14,532 nucleotides of DNA from Methylococcaceae bacterium UBA7658. GTDB lineage: Bacteria; Pseudomonadota; Gammaproteobacteria; Methylococcales; Methylomonadaceae. Position numbers and translations under genes: made by a program. The stretch is from positions 29,681 to 44,212 of the forward strand of contig DLHW01000002.1 in NCBI GenBank assembly GCA_002483425.1, in the 5' to 3' direction. Positions 6,667 through 13,401 of this stretch are shown here, in pieces. The notes beneath the pieces were generated by a model, which searched no databases, was not told the DNA's origin, and was given only the letters and a program-made list of their open reading frames with translations. Position 1 is the first letter of the stretch; the number at the start of each line of letters is the position of its first letter.

Positions 6667-8538
6667 TTATTCCAAGAATTTCGCCATAGGCAATCCGCCG
6701 TCACGGCCTACTGCCTTGATCTCTATAAATTTATCTTTAGCGTTAATCAAGGATTCGCCATCTTCTAAGGTATGGCCGTTGGGAACATAAAGTTGCGGAT
6801 GGTCGAAAGGCGCTTTTTGAAAACGGACACGTTCGTCGGTTAAAGACAATAAAAAGGCCTCCAGATCGGTTTTTTCATCGGCGCTGTTTATCAAAATGTT
6901 TAACGGTGCGATTTCGGAACCGTCAAGCTGTTCCAGTCTTGCAAAATCCCCGCCCCGGCTGTAAAAATCCAGCACATTTTTTAACGTCAATGTGCCGCCG
7001 TTATGAAAATAAGGCGCTGTGAGTTCGACGTTACGCAAACCCGGCACTTTCATGAAACCGTCCGCTATAACCGGGCAAGGTAGTCCATTTGTGCAGTTCG
7101 GGATAACCGAAGCGCTGCGGGTATTCGATAGTGGATTCCCGAAAAAGTCGGCGCCGCCGATGCCTATATCGTTGCTCGATGGCCTGACGCCGATATTGTT
7201 GAAGCCTCGATCGAAAGCTTGTTCGTCGCGAACCCTGATCGGGCTGGCGCTGACCCGGGTAATTGACGCGCCGGTTAACTCCGCCCCTTCATGACAATTG
7301 ATACAACGTCCGCGTGTTTGGCTGCGGAATAAATCCACGCCTCTGACAGCTGCTTCGCTGATTGCGCTAGTATCGCCCATCATGAAACGGTCATACGGTG
7401 TATCGTCCGAAACCAGAGTCGATTCGTACATCTGGATAGCCAAGCCGAAAAAAAGCGAAAAATTATATTCCATCAAGCTATAGTCGGTTTCTATCTGCTC
7501 AAGACGCGGTACGATTGTCACCGGCTGGCCTTCGATAGCGCGTATCACACTGTTCGAACTCCACCATTCCGGATGGAATGCTGCTTTTACCATTTCGGCG
7601 TAGGATTTAATGGTTAATCCGCGGTACGGCCAGCGGCTATAGAGACCTAATGCACTATCGTCCACATGCACTTGTTGTAAAGCTAATGGGCGCATTTTTA
7701 GTAATTTATGGCCGAGATCGGGAAAGTGGCGGCCGGAAGCGCTCATTTCCCTATCGTTCAATGGTGGAGCGACTGACTGGGAGGCTAAGCTTGAGTTGTT
7801 AAGGTTGATTTGCACCGGTTCCAAGAGTATGCGAGAAACGGCTTTATAAACCCGGGCATCCGGATCCCTTGTTCCCCAGTTATTTACGCCGTTAAATTCG
7901 TTTTGCGCGCGTCCGTCGTAAAAGTTACGGTAATTGAAAACGGCGTTGATTACACTGGGCGTGTTACGGGCCGCTACGCGACGGAGGTTGGCATTGTTAA
8001 TTCGAAAACCGTCGGTATCCGCTTTGATGGAAACTGCATCTCTACTTTCACCAGGGTTGATTTTGATAAAATCGGCTGCAAAAATCCCTTGCGACGAGAC
8101 AACATCATTCGAGTCGAAGATTGGCGCAGATGTCCGGTCGAGCACGTCGCTGAGCTGCCGTAATGGAAAGTCGCTTACCGTTAACGAGTGATTCGGGCCG
8201 AAATCGAAAGCCAGATCGGGATCGGGGCTGCCGTCGGGATGGACACGGTTGCTATCGGGATTGATCTGGTTTTTGGAGCGGCTATCAGCGCCGGCATTGA
8301 AATGACAACTGGCGCAAGCCGTTTTTCCATCGCTACCGGCTCGCATTTCCCAAAACAACGCTTTTCCCAAGGCAATAGCTTGTTGCCGGTTTTTGATAAA
8401 TGCGTTGAGATTGTCAGGTTCGGGAACCGCAATGGTTTTTAACGACGGTGGACGCGGCGGATCGGCTGCTTCGGCAGTTGAAAGGACGGTAGCGGTAATG
8501 AGCAGCAACAAGGCAAGGCATGGAATTAAACGATGCAT
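6667..8538 (-). CDS. corB: CorB-like di-haem cytochrome c peroxidase (MauG/CCP family), surface or periplasmic
   Basis: This 623-residue exported c-type cytochrome has a signal peptide (about residues 1-24, hydrophobic core LALLLLITATVL, then AEA). Two haem-attachment motifs are present: CASCH at 75-79 and CINCH at 412-416. Family hallmarks include RNTPSVINAVFNYRNFYDGR (about 191-210) and, near the C-terminus, VPGLRNVELTAPYFHNGG. Canonical bacterial CCP and MauG are about 320-380 residues, so this is the long form that, in methanotrophs, accompanies the copper-repressible proteins CorA and MopE. It probably reduces peroxide or performs an oxidation at the cell surface; oxidation of the partner's tryptophan to kynurenine is an attractive guess but unproven. 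GAGGG is 5 bp before the ATG. It lies downstream of the corA-like gene on the same strand, about 490 bp away. The family call is secure; the symbol depends on the neighbour. Confidence 0.85.
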   Translation of the reverse strand: MHRLIPCLALLLLITATVLSTAEAADPPRPPSLKTIAVPEPDNLNAFIKNRQQAIALGKALFWEMRAGSDGKTACASCHFNAGADSRSKNQINPDSNRVHPDGSPDPDLAFDFGPNHSLTVSDFPLRQLSDVLDRTSAPIFDSNDVVSSQGIFAADFIKINPGESRDAVSIKADTDGFRINNANLRRVAARNTPSVINAVFNYRNFYDGRAQNEFNGVNNWGTRDPDARVYKAVSRILLEPVQINLNNSSLASQSVAPPLNDREMSASGRHFPDLGHKLLKMRPLALQQVHVDDSALGLYSRWPYRGLTIKSYAEMVKAAFHPEWWSSNSVIRAIEGQPVTIVPRLEQIETDYSLMEYNFSLFFGLAIQMYESTLVSDDTPYDRFMMGDTSAISEAAVRGVDLFRSQTRGRCINCHEGAELTGASITRVSASPIRVRDEQAFDRGFNNIGVRPSSNDIGIGGADFFGNPLSNTRSASVIPNCTNGLPCPVIADGFMKVPGLRNVELTAPYFHNGGTLTLKNVLDFYSRGGDFARLEQLDGSEIAPLNILINSADEKTDLEAFLLSLTDERVRFQKAPFDHPQLYVPNGHTLEDGESLINAKDKFIEIKAVGRDGGLPMAKFLE

Positions 8539-9028
8539 AAAACCCTCGTGATAATTATGAATTGTGATGAATGATTTCAGTTACGGTTGAACGAAACTTT
8601 AGTAAATAACCCGTTAGTTGTTATAGGCTTCGGCGTATTCCGGGAGGTTGTTCGGGAATGCTGTTGCTTGCAAAGAATCGAATCGTCCCGTATTTGCGGA
8701 TTAGCCGCTTTAGCTTGAGAAGAAACCCCTCTCGTACTTTTTATGCTTTTCTACCTGCAAAAATCGATTAAACTTTGGATTTTTGTGTCTTAAGCAATAC
8801 CGCTATTGCTGGAAGTATGATGAGTTTGATGTCCTTCCAATCGATTACGGTTAGAAATAAATTAATGATTTTCATAAAAATTTAAATTATTTTTCGAATG
8901 ACGCTTTAGCCTCGATTATTAATTAGTAATGAGCTATTGAGAAAACATCGCCGCAGAGTTCGACTCACTAACCATTAAACCAGCGCGAAAAATATCGTCC
9001 GCGCTGGTACGGTAGTCGCTTCGAATTA
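8539..9028. other. Long spacer between corA and corB
   Basis: This 490-bp gap contains no convincing reading frame. It holds the corA terminator-like hairpin at 8979-9008 and a perfect 7-bp stem with a 4-nt loop, AGCAATA (8793-8799) with TATTGCT (8804-8810). No GG-N10-GC sigma-54 element was found for corB by eye. The stretch around 8870-8930 is very AT-rich and could hold a sigma-70 promoter, but no clear -35/-10 pair stands out. Confidence 0.5.
8979..9008 (-). terminator. Terminator-like hairpin after corA
   Basis: ACCAGCGCG (8979-8987) and CGCGCTGGT (9000-9008) form a perfect, GC-rich 9-bp stem with a 12-nt loop 20 bp past the corA stop. On the reverse strand the stem is followed by TTTAAT, a weak U tract. 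It probably causes partial termination or protects the corA mRNA 3' end, which would lower corB expression relative to corA. Confidence 0.6.
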
Positions 9029-9760
9029 TTATTCCGTTTTCATCTTTACCCGGTAACCGTGAAAACCTGTATAGGCGTAACAGACAGGGTCGGTCGACGG
9101 GCTACAAGTTGCTGCGTCGGGGTAAGTGGCTAGCACTTTCGGGCTGCCGCCGATTGCAATACTGTATTGGCCCGCATCCAATTCAACAGTGTAGACGGCA
9201 ACGGTGCGGCGATTGCTGTTGGGTTGATTGCCGATAAATTGAACCGTAGTCCAATCGACATTGCCCGCTGTGTTATAACGGTGCTCTTCGCAACTGGTGC
9301 TATCCCAACCGGAGTAGATCGACAGTGCCGGAACCAGCTTGTTGCGGGCGGTAGCGATGCTGGTTCCGTTAGTGAAAGGCACGCCTTCTTGACGCTGGAC
9401 TTCGATGCGCAGTTTTGTGTGATGCGTCAACTCCAGCGCGACCCAGTTTGAGGTGTGGGTCCAACCTGAATCTGGCGGTTCGTAAGCTGGCGGCGGCTCA
9501 TTATAGCTTTTGGCGCCGACTCTGTTGACGAAACTGGCTTGGTCATTTTGGCCCAGCTTCACGGTCCATTCGTAGCTGATACCGCCATCCGCGCCTGTCG
9601 CGCCGGTAGTTAAGCAGCCGGGATAGCTTGCACCCGCCGGTACCGGATCGGAAAACATGACCATGCCCGCCGATGCCGGAAGGCTAGCGCCAAGCGACAC
9701 AGTCATTAGACCGGCGGCGCATACGGCGGAAAGTTTGTTTTTGAGATGTTTTTTTAACAT
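9029..9760 (-). CDS. corA: CorA/MopE-C-like secreted copper(I)-binding protein
   Basis: The 243-residue protein has a clear signal peptide (basic start MLKKHLKNK, hydrophobic core to about residue 27, cleavage after ASA at 29-31). The rest is a beta-rich secreted domain with no membrane segment. I recognise it as the CorA / MopE C-terminal-domain family of methanotrophs, which scavenges copper at the cell surface and is repressed by copper. In MopE, as I recall, copper is held by two histidines and a tryptophan oxidised to kynurenine, in a W-x-H arrangement. Here W100-T-H102 (GWTHTSNWVALEL) has that spacing; H160 (CEEH) or H234 could be the second histidine. NKLVPALSIYSGWD (140-153) also fits the family. 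Four cysteines in the mature part could form disulfides. AAGGAG (9770-9775) is 9 bp before the ATG. A di-haem peroxidase gene follows, as in known corA-corB loci. The identification is from memory and not from a search. Confidence 0.72.
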   Translation of the reverse strand: MLKKHLKNKLSAVCAAGLMTVSLGASLPASAGMVMFSDPVPAGASYPGCLTTGATGADGGISYEWTVKLGQNDQASFVNRVGAKSYNEPPPAYEPPDSGWTHTSNWVALELTHHTKLRIEVQRQEGVPFTNGTSIATARNKLVPALSIYSGWDSTSCEEHRYNTAGNVDWTTVQFIGNQPNSNRRTVAVYTVELDAGQYSIAIGGSPKVLATYPDAATCSPSTDPVCYAYTGFHGYRVKMKTE

Positions 9761-9864
9761 CGTAGTTAGCTCCTTAATTCAGTGGAATAATTATGATGTC
9801 AAATAAGTGCTCGTTTTCTCGTAAGACTGAGCTTACAAAATAGGCTATTTGACGTTTTAATTTA

Positions 9865-9881
9865 AGCAAACTATATGCCAA
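9865..9881 (-). promoter_or_regulatory. Sigma-54 (-24/-12) promoter of corA
   Basis: Read on the reverse strand the element is TTGGCA, five bases, then TTTGCT. GG (9879-9878) and GC (9867-9866) are exactly 10 bp apart. It matches the RpoN consensus YTGGCACGNNNNTTGCW at every defined base except the CG after TGGCA. The predicted start is near 9854, leaving a leader of about 94 nt before the corA ATG. The dyads at 9941-9986 lie about 97 and 120 bp upstream of that start, where an NtrC-family activator would be expected to bind. Confidence 0.7.
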
Positions 9882-9940
9882 AATTTTAAAATATTGATTT
9901 CTATACGATTATTGAAATATGTTTAATTAAAGGAGGAAAT

Positions 9941-9961
9941 AACTGTGTGATATCACGCAAT
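9941..9961. promoter_or_regulatory. Dyad 1 upstream of corA (promoter-proximal)
   Basis: The centre GTGATATCAC (9947-9956) is a perfect palindrome, extended to 16 bp (9944-9959) with one mismatched pair. It shares the left half AACTGTGTGA with the three dyads farther upstream but its right half is different. Its centre is 22 bp, about two helical turns, from dyad 2. Confidence 0.5.
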
Positions 9962-9985
9962 AAACTGTGTGAAATGACACAGTTT
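9962..9985. promoter_or_regulatory. Dyad 2 upstream of corA
   Basis: AAACTGTGT (9962-9970) and ACACAGTTT (9977-9985) are perfect 9-bp inverted arms around the 6-bp spacer GAAATG. The centre is about 120 bp upstream of the predicted corA start site. This is the best candidate for an activator site. Confidence 0.6.
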
Positions 9986-10172
9986 TAGATGGGTTGTTTT
10001 TAATCTATTGATTTAAAAGCTTTAAAAAGACAGATGCCGGTAAGCTGGAAGCGGTAAAACTGTGTGAAATGACGCAGTTTTTGATGGTATGTTTTTAAGG
10101 TGTTGATTTTAATAGGTTAGAAATTAAGTCCGGAAAAAACTGGCAACGATAAAACTGTGTGAAATAACACAG
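9965..10172. repeat. 95-bp tandem repeat array
   Basis: Two 95-bp units start at 9965 and 10060, and a truncated third consisting of the dyad alone starts at 10155. The 18-bp cores are nearly identical (one change between the first and second). The 77-bp remainders (9983-10059 and 10078-10154) match at roughly 50 of 77 positions without gaps, with shared blocks such as TTGATTT, CCGG, CTGG and a final TAAAA. This indicates an old duplication in which the dyads were conserved and the rest drifted. Confidence 0.75.
10056..10081. promoter_or_regulatory. Dyad 3 upstream of corA
   Basis: AAAACTGTGT (10056-10065) and ACGCAGTTTT (10072-10081) form 10-bp arms with one imperfect pair and the same spacer GAAATG as dyad 2. 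It lies exactly 95 bp from dyad 2 (core start 9965 to 10060). Confidence 0.55.
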
Positions 10173-10179
10173 TTTTATC
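10148..10179. promoter_or_regulatory. Dyad 4; also possible terminator of the porin gene
   Basis: GATAAAACTGTGT (10148-10160) and ACACAGTTTTATC (10167-10179) are perfect 13-bp arms around GAAATA. It is exactly 95 bp from dyad 3. It lies 54 bp beyond the porin stop, so as RNA it would be a strong hairpin able to end the porin transcript, although no T tract follows. The shared core with dyads 2 and 3 argues for a protein site as well. Confidence 0.5.
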
Positions 10180-10232
10180 AAAGAGCAATCTTACGTCATT
10201 AGCGATTACAACCTGCAGAACTCATGAAACCG

Positions 10233-11525
10233 TTAAAAGCTAATATTGCCCTGCACCCAAATCTTCTGAGTATCAGTGCCGAATCGATCGGCATTGTAAT
10301 TGGCGTATTTAGCCAACACGGAATAATGTTTACCGAACTTCCACAAGGCTTGGAAATCCCACTCGTCGCCGTAGTGAATGCCGCCGGTGTCGTCGCTGAA
10401 ATCGTGAAAAACGCCGGTTAAGATCAAATTGCCGCGCTCCAGCATGACATGCGCGGTGCCGAAGATATCGCGTATGCCGTTGGCGGGCGTCGCTAAAAAT
10501 AAATCAGCCCAACCTTGAAAGGCATGGTTGGTTCCTAGCGGCGTATCAAAGGTTTTATTTAAGCCCTTGCCGTCGAGCTGCTCGAGCGAACCCATCAAGG
10601 TAACGTTCCAAGCCGTCAAGCCGCCCATAAAGTTATAACGGTCGACTTCATAAGCCGTCTTGCCGTGGCCGTAATCCTGCTGCCTTGCCCATTCGGCGGT
10701 GTAGACCACGCCAAGGTTGTCGGTGATCGGCAACTTATCGCCAGGTTTTTGCCAGTTGGTGAAACGCAGACCGTAAGTCTCGCTGGATTTTTCGTAAAAC
10801 TCCTTCTCAGTGTAGTCCAACCAATAACCGTAACCGATAATATTGCCGTAATCGCCGATTTTGTAGTTAACATTCAAAAACGGCGAATCCATGTTCTCCG
10901 TGGTGGACGTAATGGTTTGCACATTCCCGATAAAGCCGGCATTGACGACCAAACCGAAAAGTTGCTGGTTGGTGTGGGTGATTAAAACCGAATCGAAGGT
11001 GTGCTCCATTTGCCGCCAGCCCACGTTGCCGATATAACGGTCGTCGTCCAGTTTAATGCGCTGCCGCCCTCCTTTGACGACGGTATCCGGGATGCCGCTG
11101 TAGCTAATCCATAATTGGTTCAATTCCGCTTTTTCCGGATCGGCAATCACGGAATATCCGGACTTACCGTTGCGCAGGCTATTGAAATCGTGCTGCATGG
11201 CCCAGTTGCCTTCGAATTCGGCGTAACCTTGAATGCCGAAGAAGATAGGCGATAGAAGCCCTGCTCTTAACCGGGCGGTGTTTGCATTGGCGGTTTTGGG
11301 TTGATTTGCTAAAGGCAACGGCAAACCGGTTAAACTATCTAATTTATTGTCTTCGTTGACATTTTCCCAGCGGTAATTGAGATCGAGCTTCACGGCGCCA
11401 TTGTTGCCGTAATGATAAAAATTAAGCGCATCTTCGACCGATTGCGTGACACTAGGCTGTGCCGCAGGGCTGTTCATACAGATCGAAAAAGCTGCCGCTT
11501 TAGCTAGTTTCTGAAATTTGGGCAT
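10233..11525 (-). CDS. Alginate-export-family outer-membrane porin
   Basis: This is a secreted beta-barrel protein of about 430 residues. I choose the ATG at 11525 because AGGGAG lies 7 bp before it and a short signal peptide follows directly (MPKFQKLAKAAAFSICMNS); the frame also allows an ATG at 11543, six residues longer. The mature part has alternating aromatic and polar strands, the family-like block GRQRIKLDDDRYIGNVGWRQ, and a C-terminal phenylalanine (GNISF), the usual outer-membrane assembly signal. The resemblance is to the Alginate_exp family, whose members in many proteobacteria are general anion porins and not alginate exporters. It follows the double ATPase gene by about 60 bp on the same strand, so it is likely the last gene of the ABC transporter operon and would admit the same substrate across the outer membrane. 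Substrate is inferred from context only. Confidence 0.82.
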   Translation of the reverse strand: MPKFQKLAKAAAFSICMNSPAAQPSVTQSVEDALNFYHYGNNGAVKLDLNYRWENVNEDNKLDSLTGLPLPLANQPKTANANTARLRAGLLSPIFFGIQGYAEFEGNWAMQHDFNSLRNGKSGYSVIADPEKAELNQLWISYSGIPDTVVKGGRQRIKLDDDRYIGNVGWRQMEHTFDSVLITHTNQQLFGLVVNAGFIGNVQTITSTTENMDSPFLNVNYKIGDYGNIIGYGYWLDYTEKEFYEKSSETYGLRFTNWQKPGDKLPITDNLGVVYTAEWARQQDYGHGKTAYEVDRYNFMGGLTAWNVTLMGSLEQLDGKGLNKTFDTPLGTNHAFQGWADLFLATPANGIRDIFGTAHVMLERGNLILTGVFHDFSDDTGGIHYGDEWDFQALWKFGKHYSVLAKYANYNADRFGTDTQKIWVQGNISF

Positions 11526-11586
11526 AATAGGCTCCCTGACCATTCAAGATCGTATAGTAGGTGATTAACGTTATTTTATTAAATAG

Positions 11587-13389
11587 CTAATGGGCATGTT
11601 CGCATTCAGATAAAAACCGCAGAATGCTCTCCCGGTATTTGTAATAATCGGGATGACTTAATAACGCTTTACGCGAGCGCGGACGAGGCAAATCAATCGT
11701 TTCGATTTTGCCGATCTTGGCTTGCGGACCGTTGGTCATCATCACAACCCGATCAGCCAGCAATATCGCTTCGTCGACATCATGGGTCACGATCAACGCC
11801 GTCACATGGGTGCGTTCCCATACTTCCATCAACACTTCCTGCAATTCCCAGCGAGTCAATGAATCCAGCATCCCGAACGGCTCATCCAATAATAACAGTT
11901 TCGGCGACAAGGCGAAGGCGCGTGCAATGCCGACCCGTTGTTTCATGCCGTTGGATAGATCGCAGGCCTTTTTCTTCATAGCGTCCGCGAGGCCGACCCG
12001 GCTCAGGTTGTATTCGACAATATCGACTCGTTCGGATTGAGTTGCGTGCGGATAGACTTTATCGACGCCCAACATGACGTTTTCGAATGCGGTAAGCCAA
12101 GGGAAAAGGCTTGGGGCCTGGAAGACGATGCCCCGGTCTGGCCCGGCAGTGACGACTTCACGATTGTCCAGGAAGATAGCGCCGCCGGAAATACCGTTTA
12201 AACCCGCCGCCATCGATAACACAGTTGATTTACCGCAACCTGAATGACCGATAATAGAGATGAATTCGCCTTTTTTAACCTTCATGTCGAAGCCTTCCAC
12301 CACATTAACCCAACTGTTGCCGTCCGTTGTGGGGTAGGTCTTGATCACCTGGGAAAATTCCAAATAACGGTAATTTGGACGTCCAGCATCTTCTTTTGAT
12401 GGTTTTAAGGCCGAGCGGTCTAGCATCCATTCATTGCTGGTGTTCGGACGTACACTAGGCAAGGCTTTTGCGTTTTGGGTGCCGGCAAACGCTTTTTCCA
12501 TACCGATGTCCATTAAGTACTGGGTAATCTCGGCGCGGCACTTTTTAAAGGCTTCGTTATGGTTTAATTCCGTACGGTTTCTAGGACGGTCGATGTTGAC
12601 AATAAAATCGGGACCTAAAGTCGCATTCGGGCCTGGGTTCAAAGGTATGACGCGATCCGCCATGTAAATAGCTTCATCGACATCGTTAGTAATCAGAATG
12701 ACGGTTTTCTTTTCTTGTTCCCAGATTTGCAGGATTTCGTCCTGCAACATACCGCGCGTTAAGGCATCCAATGCGCTGAGCGGTTCGTCCAATAAAAGTA
12801 TGTCGGGATTAGCCGCTAAGGCGCGTGCAACATTCACCCGTTGCCTCATGCCGCCGGATAATTCGGCGGGTTTTTTGTCCATCGCCGCACCCAGGTTAAC
12901 CATCCTGACATATTTCTCAGTGTGAGCTTTCCTTTGCGCTTTCGACCAATCCTTGAAAATTTCATCGACCGCCAGCGCCACGTTTTCATACACCGTCAAC
13001 CACGGCATCAATGAATAGTTTTGGAATACCACGCCGCGATCCGGTCCTGGCGCGGTTATCGGTTTGCCCTGTTTCAGCACGTCGCCGCTGTCCGCCTGGA
13101 TCAACCCAGCGATCGTTGAAATCAGGGTAGTTTTACCGCTGCCGGAAAAGCCGACGATGGCAATGAACTCACCGGCTTTGACGCGCAGATTGATATTGTC
13201 AAGAACCTGGGTAAGGGCGCTGCCTTCGCCGTAGGATTTACTTACGTTTTTTAGCTTTAAGATAGCCGTATCAGCTACCGTACTGGCTTGGACGGTGTTT
13301 GCAGGTTTTATTGCGCTTCCGGTAAATGCCAGCACATGGGCGGTCTTATTTATTCCAGAGGATTCTGTTGTATGAAGAGCCAAACTCAT
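11587..13389 (-). CDS. Nitrate-type ABC transporter, fused double ATPase (NrtC/NrtD-like)
   Basis: The 600-residue cytoplasmic protein contains two complete ABC ATPase domains in tandem, equivalent to the ATPase parts of NrtC and NrtD. Domain 1 (about 44-290) has Walker A GFSGSGKT (80-87), Q123, signature LSGGMRQR (178-185) and Walker B ILLLDEP (197-203). Domain 2 (about 341-590) has Walker A GHSGCGKS, signature LSNGMKQR (478-485), Walker B LLLLDEP and H-loop THDVDEA with H536. In domain 1 the H-loop histidine is replaced by asparagine (N235 in ITNDVDEA), so that site may hydrolyse ATP poorly. There is no NrtA-like substrate domain as in cyanobacterial NrtC. GGAG lies just before the ATG, 12 bp after the permease stop. 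Nitrate/nitrite is the likeliest substrate; cyanate or bicarbonate (Cmp-type) cannot be excluded. Confidence 0.88.
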   Translation of the reverse strand: MSLALHTTESSGINKTAHVLAFTGSAIKPANTVQASTVADTAILKLKNVSKSYGEGSALTQVLDNINLRVKAGEFIAIVGFSGSGKTTLISTIAGLIQADSGDVLKQGKPITAPGPDRGVVFQNYSLMPWLTVYENVALAVDEIFKDWSKAQRKAHTEKYVRMVNLGAAMDKKPAELSGGMRQRVNVARALAANPDILLLDEPLSALDALTRGMLQDEILQIWEQEKKTVILITNDVDEAIYMADRVIPLNPGPNATLGPDFIVNIDRPRNRTELNHNEAFKKCRAEITQYLMDIGMEKAFAGTQNAKALPSVRPNTSNEWMLDRSALKPSKEDAGRPNYRYLEFSQVIKTYPTTDGNSWVNVVEGFDMKVKKGEFISIIGHSGCGKSTVLSMAAGLNGISGGAIFLDNREVVTAGPDRGIVFQAPSLFPWLTAFENVMLGVDKVYPHATQSERVDIVEYNLSRVGLADAMKKKACDLSNGMKQRVGIARAFALSPKLLLLDEPFGMLDSLTRWELQEVLMEVWERTHVTALIVTHDVDEAILLADRVVMMTNGPQAKIGKIETIDLPRPRSRKALLSHPDYYKYRESILRFLSECEHAH

Positions 13390-13401
13390 GATCTTCTCCT
13401 C

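Larger units (their letters stand above)
9761..10232. other. corA control region
   Basis: This 472-bp gap upstream of the corA-like gene carries a sigma-54 promoter (9865-9881), four dyads (9941-10179) and a diverged 95-bp tandem repeat. It also forms the 3' flank of the porin gene, whose reading frame ends at 10233. No gene is seen in it. Confidence 0.7.

Noticed and set aside
7810..8442. Plus-strand reading frames of 84-117 codons inside corB
   Set aside because: They are antisense to a gene with two haem motifs and a signal peptide, and show no family features or ribosome sites.
9941..9985. CRP sites (TGTGA-N6-TCACA)
   Set aside because: The half-sites TGTGTGA and GACACA do not line up with CRP spacing; the arms CTGTGT/ACACAG with a 6-bp spacer fit better as a distinct dyad.
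9941..10179. CRISPR array (regularly spaced palindromic repeats)
   Set aside because: There are only three or four short units, the intervening 77-bp stretches are related to each other and so not unique spacers, and no cas gene is near.
10224..10421. Plus-strand 65-codon frame at the 3' end of the porin gene
   Set aside because: It is antisense to the porin barrel's final strands; its hydrophobic look is a reflection of the barrel codons.
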